Positions 19,091 through 27,576 of a stretch of 64,000 nucleotides of DNA are shown one piece after another. Source of the stretch: Candidatus Poribacteria bacterium (GTDB lineage: Bacteria > Poribacteria > WGA-4E > WGA-3G); contig JAPOZO010000031.1 of NCBI GenBank assembly GCA_026706025.1, positions 1 through 64,000 of the forward strand. The letters run 5' to 3'. Numbering within the stretch: the stretch's first letter is position 1; each line of letters opens with the position of its first letter. The notes under the pieces were generated by a model that was not told the origin of the DNA, did no database searches, and saw nothing but the letters and a program-made list of their open reading frames with translations. Both the position numbers and the translations under genes were made by a program.

Positions 19091-19486
19091 ATGGCAAACA
19101 ACGCAACACTTGAGAGAATCTACCCATTTTTTATCGTCGATAACCTTGCGGCGTCGATTGACTTCTACAATCAAAAACTCGGTTTCGAGACAGATCTACT
19201 TGTCCCAGAAGATGACCCGTTTTTTGGGATTGTGTCTCGTGATAACGTGCGGATACTCCTCAAACATATCACTGAATTTATTCATCCCGTACCGAACCAT
19301 ACCCGACACGAGTGGGCAAGATGGGACGCTTTTATTTTTACTCCCGATCCGGATACGCTGTTTGCCGAGTATCAGTCGCGTGGATTGGAATTCCACGAAC
19401 CGCTTGCAGACACCGACGACGGTCTACGAGCGTTTGAACTCAAGGATCATGATGGATATGTTTTGTGTTTTGGGAAACCGCTTTGA
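19091..19486 (+). CDS. VOC (glyoxalase) family protein
   Basis: I use the ATG at 19091 (MANNATLERIYPFFIV), seven bases after AGGAGG; the open frame upstream from 18854 has no homology. The 131-residue protein has IYPFFIVDNLAASIDFYNQK, the usual first half-unit, and ends DTDDGLRAFELKDHDGYVLCFG, typical of VOC proteins with a conserved acidic metal or structural site. It is not close to the trio at 8-9.5 kb. Its 3' half is duplicated in decayed form at 20874-21074. A TATAAT at 18985-18990 may be its -10 box. Confidence 0.85.
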   Translation: MANNATLERIYPFFIVDNLAASIDFYNQKLGFETDLLVPEDDPFFGIVSRDNVRILLKHITEFIHPVPNHTRHEWARWDAFIFTPDPDTLFAEYQSRGLEFHEPLADTDDGLRAFELKDHDGYVLCFGKPL

Positions 19487-19510
19487 ACAGACAGATTGAG
19501 ATTTGATAAA

Positions 19511-20596
19511 CTATTGTTGGATGTTTTCAATCACTCTCAAAAGATTTCGGGCGAGCCGATAATTAGCCTCAATTTCTATAGCCCGCTCAACAGAACTCTC
19601 CGCTTCTTTACGGGCACCACTTCTGAGATGAGCAAAACCCAAGTTGTAGTACGCTTCTTTAAATTCAGGATCAATGGCTACAGCCTCACTAAACGAACTT
19701 ATAGCCTCGGAAAACTCTTTTGTTTGCAAGTAGGTACACCCAAGATTGTAATGTACTATTGCAGGCTTTGCGTCCGTTTTTATCGCCGTTCTGAAATGTG
19801 CAATTGCTTTGTTATAATCTTTACGGTTAAAGGCTATAACCCCTTGATTATTATGAGACCCTGCTCCAGAAATAACATTCTGAATTTCCTTAAGGGGTTC
19901 TGGGCCAACTACCGTATTAGTATCTTCCTGACTGGTTTTGTTCAATTGATTTCGTAAAGTGGTATTCTCGTTGCGCAAACTTTTGTTCTGAGCAGTGAGC
20001 ACCTCTTTTTCATCCCGCAATTTCTGATTTTGACGTTGTATCTCTATTTTTTCCTCTTTTAACAACTGGCTGGCAGCATTTTGATCTTTAGTCCCGGATT
20101 CACCTCCATCTATTTGACCCTGCAACGGTCGGTTTTTGCTGAGCATAGTCGCATTGTCGTTTCGTAACTGCCGGATTTCAGCATCTTTTTTAACGAGTTG
20201 ACCCTGCAAATTTCGATTTTCACCTTTCAGTGTATCCAGCTGTCTCTGCAAACTTACTACACTCTTAGATGTTGTTCCTCTCGAAGAAATTCCATCACTG
20301 TCTCGGTTTTCCGATCCATTAATTTTTTGACTGAGCGTTTCATTTTCATCTGCTAAGGTTTGAACCGAAGTATTTAGGCTTTGAATTTCCTGATTTTTTC
20401 GACGAATTTCAGATATCTTTTTATCAAGCTGACCTGTCAACACAGCGTTTTGGTGCACTGCATCCTCTGTTGCATTCCTTTGCATTAGAAATAGAACACC
20501 CATGAAAAAAAATAAAACAAAACCGACAATACCTAAAGGAATAACAATAGGCTGCCAACGGTGGAGTTTTGATTTTAGGTTCTCTAAGTGCTGCAT
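19511..20596 (-). CDS. Membrane-anchored coiled-coil and TPR protein
   Basis: The 361-residue protein starts at ATG after AGGAGA. It has one N-terminal membrane helix (WQPIVIPLGIVGFVLFFFMGVLF, residues about 14-36), a long coiled coil (about 50-230) rich in heptad L, N, Q and E, and three or four TPR units at the C-terminus (HNNQGVIAFNRKDYNKAIAHF, VHYNLGCTYLQTKEFSEAI, AYYNLGFAHLRSGARKEAE). It probably scaffolds proteins at the inner membrane. It is convergent with the VOC gene. No more precise function is supported. Confidence 0.8.
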   Translation of the reverse strand: MQHLENLKSKLHRWQPIVIPLGIVGFVLFFFMGVLFLMQRNATEDAVHQNAVLTGQLDKKISEIRRKNQEIQSLNTSVQTLADENETLSQKINGSENRDSDGISSRGTTSKSVVSLQRQLDTLKGENRNLQGQLVKKDAEIRQLRNDNATMLSKNRPLQGQIDGGESGTKDQNAASQLLKEEKIEIQRQNQKLRDEKEVLTAQNKSLRNENTTLRNQLNKTSQEDTNTVVGPEPLKEIQNVISGAGSHNNQGVIAFNRKDYNKAIAHFRTAIKTDAKPAIVHYNLGCTYLQTKEFSEAISSFSEAVAIDPEFKEAYYNLGFAHLRSGARKEAESSVERAIEIEANYRLARNLLRVIENIQQ

Positions 20597-20873
20597 CTCA
20601 ATCTCCTATTCTGATTTTCAGTTTCTTTCGTCTTTGTTGTGCCATTATGTCTCTCTCGCATTTGTTTCAGAGTATATAAAGCCGCTGTTTCATACTGCTT
20701 TTGTTGTAGGCGTGATCACCCGCGGTGCTGTAGTCCGTTCAGCCGTTACAATAAGTATACCGTAAAACGCTAAATTTTTCAACTGTTTCTTCAAGGATCA
20801 ACAAGGCTGTTTAGTTTTCCGGTTTGGAAACTCATTTTCAATACCAATTTCTGCTACTGAACCGAATTTATTC
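20597..20873. other. Spacer without recognisable features
   Basis: Upstream of the coiled-coil gene, 277 bases hold no gene, repeat or clear promoter that I can identify. Confidence 0.3.
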
Positions 20874-21074
20874 ATCCAGTCCCGAACCATACTCGGCATG
20901 AGTGGCAAAATGGAACACTTTCATTCTAACTTCCGATCCGGATGCGCTGTTTGCTGAGTTTCAGCCACGTGGATTGGAATTCCACGACCCCTCTCGGACA
21001 CCGACGACAGTCTCCGTGCCTTTGAATTCAAGGACCATGATGGATATGTTTTGTGTTTCGGGAAACCGCTTTGA
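20874..21074 (+). pseudogene. Decayed partial copy of the VOC gene
   Basis: This matches the 3' half of the VOC gene (from about 19270 to 19486) at roughly 80-85% identity by eye: it starts GAATTTATTCATCC and ends GGAAACCGCTTTGA as the parent does. It lacks a start, has two single-base deletions (one after GAGTGG, one in the CCACGA...CCCCT region) and in-frame stops. The parent's 5' half is absent. It is a dead fragment left by segmental duplication. Confidence 0.85.
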
Positions 21075-21165
21075 AAAGATATGGAATGAAAATAGATATT
21101 TGGTCTTTTATTCTTTAATCGTGTTCGGGGCAAAATTTGCATAGCATCTGAATAATTCGGTTTAA

Positions 21166-22086
21166 TTAAAGGTTGGCTACCCGCGGTCGGAAAACCTCAT
21201 CTAACCTTTCAAGATTCAAACGAAGCCATTCAAATTGATCGCGCCAGTCTTCCTCATTCATCCAATCTACGTTGTTGTAAAAGCCCAGCCTATAAGGTAC
21301 ATTGCGAGAGGATTTCCACCATTTAAATTCTCCATCAAATCCAGATTGGTGATTGTCCAGATGGGCTTTCAGCGTAGAAAAGTGCTCTTTGGCTACACCG
21401 GACAGATGGAGATTAGCAGCAATCTGTCTCTGTCTTGGATCTAGCCATGCTGCTATCCAAATTTGGTCTGTAGAAACACCAATGTCAAAACCCAAATAGA
21501 ACGGGTTACCAGATTGAAAAATATTAGCCGCAATCGGACTGTTCACCTCTTCAGTCAAATATTCACGAAATTTGGACCGGAACCGCACGCGCCAATCACC
21601 CTCTATTACTGGAGGGACCCAATTTTTGGGTTTGGCAATAATAGTGAATTTTGGTGCTGGACGCGAATCATCAATCTGAATTAACTCAAGTTTCACGGCA
21701 AAAAATTGAAATCGTTCATCCATATTTTCATTCAGCCAGTCAAAGGTGTTGCGATGTTCATTCGTGAATTCTGCTGCAATCCAGATGACCGTAACCGCAC
21801 CCAATTCAGCCGCATAAGCCAATACTTTACCAAGGTGATCATGGTCAGTTTCTCCTAACTGATTTTCAATAACTACATGTGAATTATCAGCTGTGTTACA
21901 GCATACAATATCCGCATAAAATTGCCCTACCTCCATTTCTTTCTCTAAAGGGTCAAATTTCATATTCAAAACATCAGCTAGTCGGGTTAGGTTTTCCTCC
22001 TTAAACAGCCACGGTGTGAAGTCTTCATCCTCGCGGGGCCAGATGTGGCGTAAGTCAATAGATTTAAGGTTACCAAGCTCAGGCAT
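21166..22086 (-). CDS. DUF4268-type protein with PD-(D/E)XK-like core
   Basis: The 306-residue protein has an N-terminal nuclease-like core: FYADIVCCNTADNSHVVIENQLGETDHDHLGK, in which D and E-x-Q sit as in PD-(D/E)XK enzymes (E-N-Q in place of E-x-K). The C-terminal half (DWRVRFRSKFREYL to the end) is DUF4268, which occurs in proteins near restriction and defence genes. No partner methyltransferase is adjacent. AGAGGAA lies before the ATG. It follows the frameshifted TPR gene on the same strand with a 15-base gap, so they may be co-transcribed. Confidence 0.8.
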   Translation of the reverse strand: MPELGNLKSIDLRHIWPREDEDFTPWLFKEENLTRLADVLNMKFDPLEKEMEVGQFYADIVCCNTADNSHVVIENQLGETDHDHLGKVLAYAAELGAVTVIWIAAEFTNEHRNTFDWLNENMDERFQFFAVKLELIQIDDSRPAPKFTIIAKPKNWVPPVIEGDWRVRFRSKFREYLTEEVNSPIAANIFQSGNPFYLGFDIGVSTDQIWIAAWLDPRQRQIAANLHLSGVAKEHFSTLKAHLDNHQSGFDGEFKWWKSSRNVPYRLGFYNNVDWMNEEDWRDQFEWLRLNLERLDEVFRPRVANL

Positions 22087-22101
22087 AATTCGGTATTTCC
22101 T

Positions 22102-23582
22102 CTATTTTTCTTTATTAAGTTCTTGAAGCAGTTGTTCTACATCGGCTTTGAGATCCTCTTTACCTTGCTGTTCCGAGAGTTCCAAAGCGATCTGAGAATC
22201 CGATTTTGCTTCCTCACATCTACCAAGAGCATACTTCGCATTTCCTCGATTGTAGTAAGCATCAACATAATCTGGATCTATGCGAATAACTTCATCAAAG
22301 TCGGTGATAGCAGCTTCGTGTTGTTTAAGAATGCCCTTCGCAGCCCCGCGGTTATAGTAAGCATCAATGTAGTTTGGGTTTAAATGGATAGCGTTATTAA
22401 AGTCCGTAATAGCAGCATCATATTGACTGAATATCATCTTGGCAATTCCGCGACTGTAGCGGATCTCGGCAAATTTTGGGCTTAGGTGGATGGCTTTATC
22501 GTAATCGGCAAAGGTTTCGTTATACTGACCAAGCCTTGCATTCACATTTCCTCTATTCGCGTAGGCTTTAGCTAAAGTTGGATTAAGATCAATTGCTTTA
22601 TCATAGTCTTCAATGGCGGCCTCAAGTTGACCTAAATCAGCCTTGGCAGCTCCCGATTGACATACACCTCTGCATCATTCTTTTTACCGCTAATCGCCTT
22701 ATCATAGTCCTTAATGGCAGCCTCAAGTTGACCTATCCTACTTTTTGCATTGCCCCGATTGTAGTAGGCATCAGTGTTGTCAGGGTCTAGTTCAATTGCT
22801 TTATCATGATCAGCAACGGCTTCCTTATGTTTACCAATCTCGCTTTTCACAATACCTCGATTAGAATAGGCCCCTGCATAATCCGGTTTAAGAGCAATCG
22901 CTTTATCATGGTCTGCGATGGCTTTCTTATACTGACCCAATTCTAGCATCACAGTTCCCCGGTTCGTGTAAGGCTCGGCTAAATTCGGATTTAGGTGAAT
23001 CGTTTTATCAAAGTCTGCAACAGCTTCCTTATATAGACCTAAGGCTTTTTTAGAGGCACCACGATTATTATAAGCCTCGGCATAATCTGATTTCAGGCGG
23101 AGTGCCAAATCGTAGGCACAAATAGTCTCTTCTACCTTGCCTGCTTCTGAAAGGATGAAGCCAACCGAGAAGAAAACTGTAGCAGCAAGATCTGTTTCAG
23201 TTTGCTCTAACGTAGAAGCACTACAGTTAGGACCTTCACTAGCCAATTCAACCTTTATTTTCTTTGCCAATTCAGGATAGAGATCTGCTAACTTTGGAAA
23301 GTGGGCATCCTCATACGCTTTAATAAGCATACCGACCAATGCCATTGTTTCCGACAAGGGGTGATCCTCGTCTTCACCAATACCATAGATTAAATCCTCC
23401 AGCACTGCTAAAAGTTGTTGGTACTCGGTTTCTGTTACCGTGAGGAGGCTAAGGTCTTCATTCCGATTCACAATACCTACTAATAGATTTAGCAAACCGA
23501 TAAGCCACTGTGTGGTACTATCTGGGCAGGGCGCAACATCAACAGATTCCTGAGTGGAGGGTTGTGTGGATTTAAGTGACAC
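22102..23582 (-). pseudogene. HigA-like domain fused to TPR repeats, frameshifted
   Basis: Two frames (23582-22632 and 22545-22102) belong to one gene. At about 22660 a run of G is one base short: reading GGGGAGCTGCC instead of GGGAGCTGCC turns VNRELPRLI-stop into VNRGAAKADLGQLEAAIEDY and joins the frames. The N-terminus (start GTG at 23582) has residues 48-97 TETEYQQLLAVLEDLIY ... LIKAYEDAHFP, which look like the N-terminal domain of HigA-type antitoxins. The rest is about twelve 34-residue TPR units (AYYNRGNAKSRIGQLEAAIKDYDK). A HigA-like front end on a TPR protein is unusual. No HigB is adjacent. Loss of function or a sequencing error are both possible. Confidence 0.7.
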
Positions 23583-23804
23583 CTGTTTTTCTAAGTCCTG
23601 TGTTGTGTTTAAGAATTCCTTAGTTCATATTGAATGTTTCGATAGAAGTATGCTTGCCGACAACGCTAAACCTCTACCTTCTATCCTGTTAAGTACCATG
23701 CAAATTATACATCGATTTACAAAAAATTTCAAGGAAAAGAGATCACAAGAACAGAGTCATTCAGTTTTAAGAAATTATAGAGTTTCTCGTCTTTTTTCAG
23801 GATC

Positions 23805-23922
23805 CGGTCCGGTTAGGAACGCAGATCGCAAATGTAAAGCATTCTCACTGGAAAGCAAAATTCGGTTTCCGCGTGTGGGAAACCAAATTTGGGTGTGTAC
23901 ACCGCAAAACCGCACCTACCGG
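23805..23922. repeat. Dispersed inverted-repeat element, copy 1
   Basis: CCGGTCCGGTTAGGAA at the left and AACCGCACCTACCGG at the right form imperfect inverted ends. The same ends and interior words (GCAAAT, CGCAAAACCGCACC, GGCTTGGG) recur at 44974-45034, which is shorter by about half. Confidence 0.65.
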
Positions 23923-24120
23923 GCTTGGGGGGTTCAAAATTGGACTAAAAAACCGAGAGCTGAATGGTTCTGATCAGAAGAATAAATTTGACTTTTTAGA
24001 TTAAATATGTTATCATATATATTGTATTAACGACTCTTTTCAACAAAATCTAAGCCTACAAAACCACCTTCAGAATTAACAGTAAGTTAACAATAAAAAA
24101 TGAGGTAAAATCACATTTCG

Positions 24121-24488
24121 TGAACAATGTAAAAATGAACCAACATCATCGTGTGCCATCATGCCTTGTATCCATTGGCTTTATAGCACCTCAAAGCAAA
24201 GTTCACTGAAAAAAATATTGCCCAATTGTTCACAAAAATTCCGAAAATATAGAATTTTAGAACCCCACAAACCTATGTAACCAGTGGTGTGAAAGCCTTA
24301 CAAATTCACCTATAAGCATCGTGAACAATTTCATGAACAATCATGAACAAAGCAGCATCGCATGAGAGACAAATTATCGAAACGAACGTAGTCTATGGCT
24401 CACTTCAGAGGCTGTCACCCTGCAAATATAAAAAATGAACATTTCGCAATTGTTCATGATTTTTCATGGCATGTTCACGAAATGTTCA
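24121..24488. repeat. Array of TGAACA sites in both orientations
   Basis: The hexamer TGAACA or its complement occurs at 24121, 24227, 24322, 24334, 24344, 24436, 24451, 24472 and 24483, nine times in 368 bases. Longer shared forms are CGTGAACAAT (24119, 24320) and CATGAACAA (24332, 24342). It lies upstream of the membrane-protein promoter and could be a repressor/activator array or iteron-like; no assignment is made. Confidence 0.6.
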
Positions 24489-24656
24489 TAAAATCCCCAG
24501 ATTTTACACCCCAAGATCAAGAAGAAACAACGGTTGAAAAAAGTTAACGTTTAGGTAATTTTAGATAAATTATCGGATTTTCTCAATTTTTGAATCTTCT
24601 TTTTCAAGTCTGAATAACCCAGCCCCATTCGCAGGATCACGGCAACACATCCCCGC

Positions 24657-24685
24657 TTGCAAAGTTACCCGAAACACTGTATAAT
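24657..24685 (+). promoter_or_regulatory. Promoter of the first DUF6785-type gene
   Basis: TTGCAA (24657-24662), 17 bases, TATAAT (24680-24685) followed by AGACG. The promoter at 26764-26792 has the same hexamers, spacing and AGACG downstream. Confidence 0.75.
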
Positions 24686-24717
24686 AGACGCAAATTTGGG
24701 CTTCAGCAGGAATGGGA

Positions 24718-26646
24718 ATGGAAACCAACGGAAACAGGAAACAGAACCTCGTCAAACCGCATATTCTACTGATTGGGTTGGTACTCGTCGCTTTTAATAG
24801 CTACTGGTGCCTGATGGGGACAGAGGTATGGCACTCCACGCAGTTGACAATCGCCTCGCTGTTCTTTAATGCCGTTTTCACCCTCCTCGTTTTCGTGCTT
24901 GTCAATCTACTCTTCCAGCGATTCATGCCGCGGCTGGCGATGTCCGAAGCAGATTTGCAAACCATTTATGTCATGGTCGTGATGGTATCAACCATCAGCG
25001 GACATACAATGATGGGGTACCTCATCCCTGTCCTCGCGCATACATTTCAGTTCGCAACCCCCGAAAATGAGTGGCTATCGCTCTTTGGGAACAGCATCCC
25101 GAGTTGGATCGCCGTCAAAAGCCCGCGTATCGTAGACGGGTTCTACAACGGAGATTCTACCCTCTATAATTCCGCCACTTTAAACGCATGGATACCGCCG
25201 GTGCTATCTTGGTCGAGTTTTGTGATTGCGCTCTGGCTGACGTTATTAGCCGTAACGATCTTCCTCCGTAAGCAATGGACAGAAAATGAACGCCTGAATT
25301 ATCCGATCGTTCAACTCCCGCTGGCATTGACGAGCAACCCGAAACGTTTTTTTACTTCACCGTGGATGTGGCTCGGATTCGCACTTGCGGGGAGTGCGGA
25401 ACTGCTAAATGGACTGAGTTTCCTGTTTCCAGAGATCCCTTCCTTACCGATTAGAAATAAATCGCTTGGACAATTCAGTTCAAAACCGTGGAGTGCGATG
25501 GGACAGATTCGCATCTCCTTCTATCCGTTTAGCATCGGGTTGATGTTCTTCACACCGCTGGATCTCTCGTTTTCGTGCTGGTTCTTCTGGCTCCTGACCC
25601 GCCTTCAGATGGTCGTGACAGATATGTTTGGCGCACGCAATATCTATAACCTCGAACAGCAGACGGGTGCTTGGATCGCGTTCGGATGCATCCCGTTGTG
25701 GATGGGACGACGGCACTATGGACGCATCATTCGGAAGGTATTCGGGATCACGCAACGCCGTGGCGAACCACCGCCTGACGATTCCGGTGAACCGATGCGT
25801 TACCGCACGGCTGCCGGACTGTTCACTGTAGGGTTGATATTCCTTTTCTTCTTCTGCTTTCAAATGGGGATGACGTTCTGGGCGATTGGACTCTTTTTTC
25901 TTTTCTACTTTCCGATGATTCTCGGTATCACGCGTATCCGCGCCGAAATTGGGCCGCCCCTGCATCAACTCGTCCTTGTAGATCCGGGGCGGACGATGGT
26001 ATTGGCGTTAGGCACACGCCGTTTAGGCACAGGTAATCTAATGGGACTGACGTTCCTCTATCCGTTTGTCCGCTGTTTCCGCGCGCACCCGACACCAAGT
26101 GAACTGGAGGCGTTCCGTCTCGCAGAACGGACGAACATCGGGTATCGGCAACTCCTTATCGGGATGATATTGGCGATTGTATTCGGTATCCTGATAACGT
26201 TTTGGGCATATCTACACGTCCTCTACGATATGGGTGCAGGAAGCAAAGCACGCGGCTGGATTGTGTATATGGGGTGGGAAACGTTCAACCGCCTGCAAAC
26301 GTGGCTTGTCAGTCCACGGGAGACGAGCGTACCGGAACTCGGCGTTATCGGTAGCAGTTTCCTCTTCACGATATTCCTGATGGTCATGAAAATACGGTTC
26401 CTGTGGTGGCCCCTACATCCTGCCGGTTACGTGTTAGTCAGCGGCACGGGAATGGGACGGTTGTGGTTCACTATTTTCCTCGGTTGGCTGGCGAAGGCGA
26501 TCGTGCTAAAGATTGGCGGCGTGAAACTCTACCGACAAGCCATCCCGTTCTTTCTGGGACTAATCTTAGGCGATTATACGCTCGGATGTGTCTGGAGCCT
26601 CATCGGGTTGGTGCTGGAAATACCGACCTATATTGTGTGGCATTGA
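24718..26646 (+). CDS. DUF6785/DUF6784-like polytopic membrane protein, copy 1
   Basis: The protein, 642 residues from the second ATG (METNGN, chosen because the paralogue starts there), has about twelve to fourteen hydrophobic segments, including WCLMGTEVWHSTQLTIASLFFNAVF and repeated pairs such as FCFQMGMTFWAIGLFFLFYFP. The segment ITRIRAEIGPPLHQL and the LGTRRLGTGNLMGLTFLYP stretch are shared with the copy at 27554. The family occurs in Planctomycetes and Poribacteria-like genomes and its substrate is unknown; a transporter-like role is likely from the topology. Its promoter and its paralogue frame a phosphopantothenate synthetase gene. Confidence 0.7.
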   Translation: METNGNRKQNLVKPHILLIGLVLVAFNSYWCLMGTEVWHSTQLTIASLFFNAVFTLLVFVLVNLLFQRFMPRLAMSEADLQTIYVMVVMVSTISGHTMMGYLIPVLAHTFQFATPENEWLSLFGNSIPSWIAVKSPRIVDGFYNGDSTLYNSATLNAWIPPVLSWSSFVIALWLTLLAVTIFLRKQWTENERLNYPIVQLPLALTSNPKRFFTSPWMWLGFALAGSAELLNGLSFLFPEIPSLPIRNKSLGQFSSKPWSAMGQIRISFYPFSIGLMFFTPLDLSFSCWFFWLLTRLQMVVTDMFGARNIYNLEQQTGAWIAFGCIPLWMGRRHYGRIIRKVFGITQRRGEPPPDDSGEPMRYRTAAGLFTVGLIFLFFFCFQMGMTFWAIGLFFLFYFPMILGITRIRAEIGPPLHQLVLVDPGRTMVLALGTRRLGTGNLMGLTFLYPFVRCFRAHPTPSELEAFRLAERTNIGYRQLLIGMILAIVFGILITFWAYLHVLYDMGAGSKARGWIVYMGWETFNRLQTWLVSPRETSVPELGVIGSSFLFTIFLMVMKIRFLWWPLHPAGYVLVSGTGMGRLWFTIFLGWLAKAIVLKIGGVKLYRQAIPFFLGLILGDYTLGCVWSLIGLVLEIPTYIVWH

Positions 26647-26652
26647 GGATTT

Positions 26653-26683
26653 AGTTGTCAGTTATCAGTTGTCAGTTGTCAGT
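26653..26683. repeat. GTCAGTT(ATCAGTT) repeat tract
   Basis: AGTTGTCAGTTATCAGTTGT and following copies form a short direct-repeat tract after the first membrane-protein gene. The same words occur at 52289-52308, 52485-52504 and 54539-54594. Confidence 0.65.
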
Positions 26684-26763
26684 TTGCCTCACAGTGAGAA
26701 TCCTATAGCGAAAGGACCTTGATTGGGATAACTGAATGTTTCTGAAGTGAAACACATCCACCC

Positions 26764-26792
26764 TTGCAAACTTATGTAAAAGGCGGTATAAT
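26764..26792 (+). promoter_or_regulatory. Promoter of the phosphopantothenate synthetase/membrane-protein operon
   Basis: TTGCAA (26764-26769), 17 bases, TATAAT (26787-26792), then AGACGG. It is the twin of the promoter at 24657-24685. Confidence 0.75.
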
Positions 26793-26823
26793 AGACGGAA
26801 ACTTCTGCTGAGGTGCTACCCAA

Positions 26824-27576
26824 TTGAGCGACGTTCCGAAAACACATCCCCGATACCTTTCACTCACACTCAGAGATACCATCGTTGCAGGCGTAGAACA
26901 AGGGATTACCTCTATCCACGGACTCATCGCGCATGGACGCGGGGAGGCTTTTGACTACCTTCTCGGAGAGGCGACACAACCGTTTGCGATTGAGGCAATT
27001 CACGCTGCGGCAGCGATGCTCTGTCTGGCAGAACACCCCGTCATCTCCGTCAACGGGAATGTGGCAGCGTTAGCACCGGACAGACTCATCGAACTGGGGC
27101 AGGTCCTGAACGCGCCGTTAGAGGTGAACATCTTCCATACGGAAACGGGACGGGAACAGAAAATCCGAGCGTACCTCCTAAAGCACGGCGCGCCAGATGT
27201 ACTGATGCCGACAACCGATGCGCAACTCTCCTATATCGACTCCAACCGGAAGTTCGTGCATCCAGAGGGCATCTTTAAAGCGGATGTCGTCTTTGTGCCG
27301 CTTGAGGACGGCGACCGATGTGAGGCACTCCGAAAGATGGGTAAAGATGTCGTGACCGTTGACCTGAACCCGATGTCGCGCACCGCGAAGCAGGCGAGCA
27401 TCACGATTGTGGATAACGTTGTGCGGGCATTGCCACTGTTATGCGAAAAGATTCGGGAACTGTCAAGTGATGCTACAGCACAAGACCTTCTGAAAAGATA
27501 CAGCAACACAGCGGTTTTACAGCAAGCACTACAGTACATCAGCAGGAGCGGGAATGGAAACCAACGGAAACAGTAA
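26824..27576 (+). CDS. Archaeal-type 4-phosphopantoate--beta-alanine ligase
   Basis: The 250-residue protein closely follows the archaeal phosphopantothenate synthetase family (EC 6.3.2.36), which joins 4-phosphopantoate and beta-alanine with ATP in CoA synthesis. Visible signatures are KTHPRYLSLTLRDTIVAGVE, GLIAHGRGEAFDYLLGE, HPVISVNGNVAAL, VFVPLEDGDRCEALRKMGK and DLNPMSRTAKQASITIVDN. The start is TTG at 26824, with GAGGTG eight bases upstream. Most bacteria use PanC on unphosphorylated pantoate, so this is unusual; it implies a pantoate kinase elsewhere. It overlaps the following membrane-protein gene by 23 bases, so the two are probably translated together. Confidence 0.85.
   Translation: MSDVPKTHPRYLSLTLRDTIVAGVEQGITSIHGLIAHGRGEAFDYLLGEATQPFAIEAIHAAAAMLCLAEHPVISVNGNVAALAPDRLIELGQVLNAPLEVNIFHTETGREQKIRAYLLKHGAPDVLMPTTDAQLSYIDSNRKFVHPEGIFKADVVFVPLEDGDRCEALRKMGKDVVTVDLNPMSRTAKQASITIVDNVVRALPLLCEKIRELSSDATAQDLLKRYSNTAVLQQALQYISRSGNGNQRKQ

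Larger units (their letters stand above)
23583..24656. other. Long gene-free region with a repeat element and TGAACA array
   Basis: Over 1 kb without a convincing gene. It contains a dispersed repeat (23805-23922) and a dense set of TGAACA sites (24121-24488), described separately. The sequence is AT-rich from 23970 onward. Confidence 0.5.
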
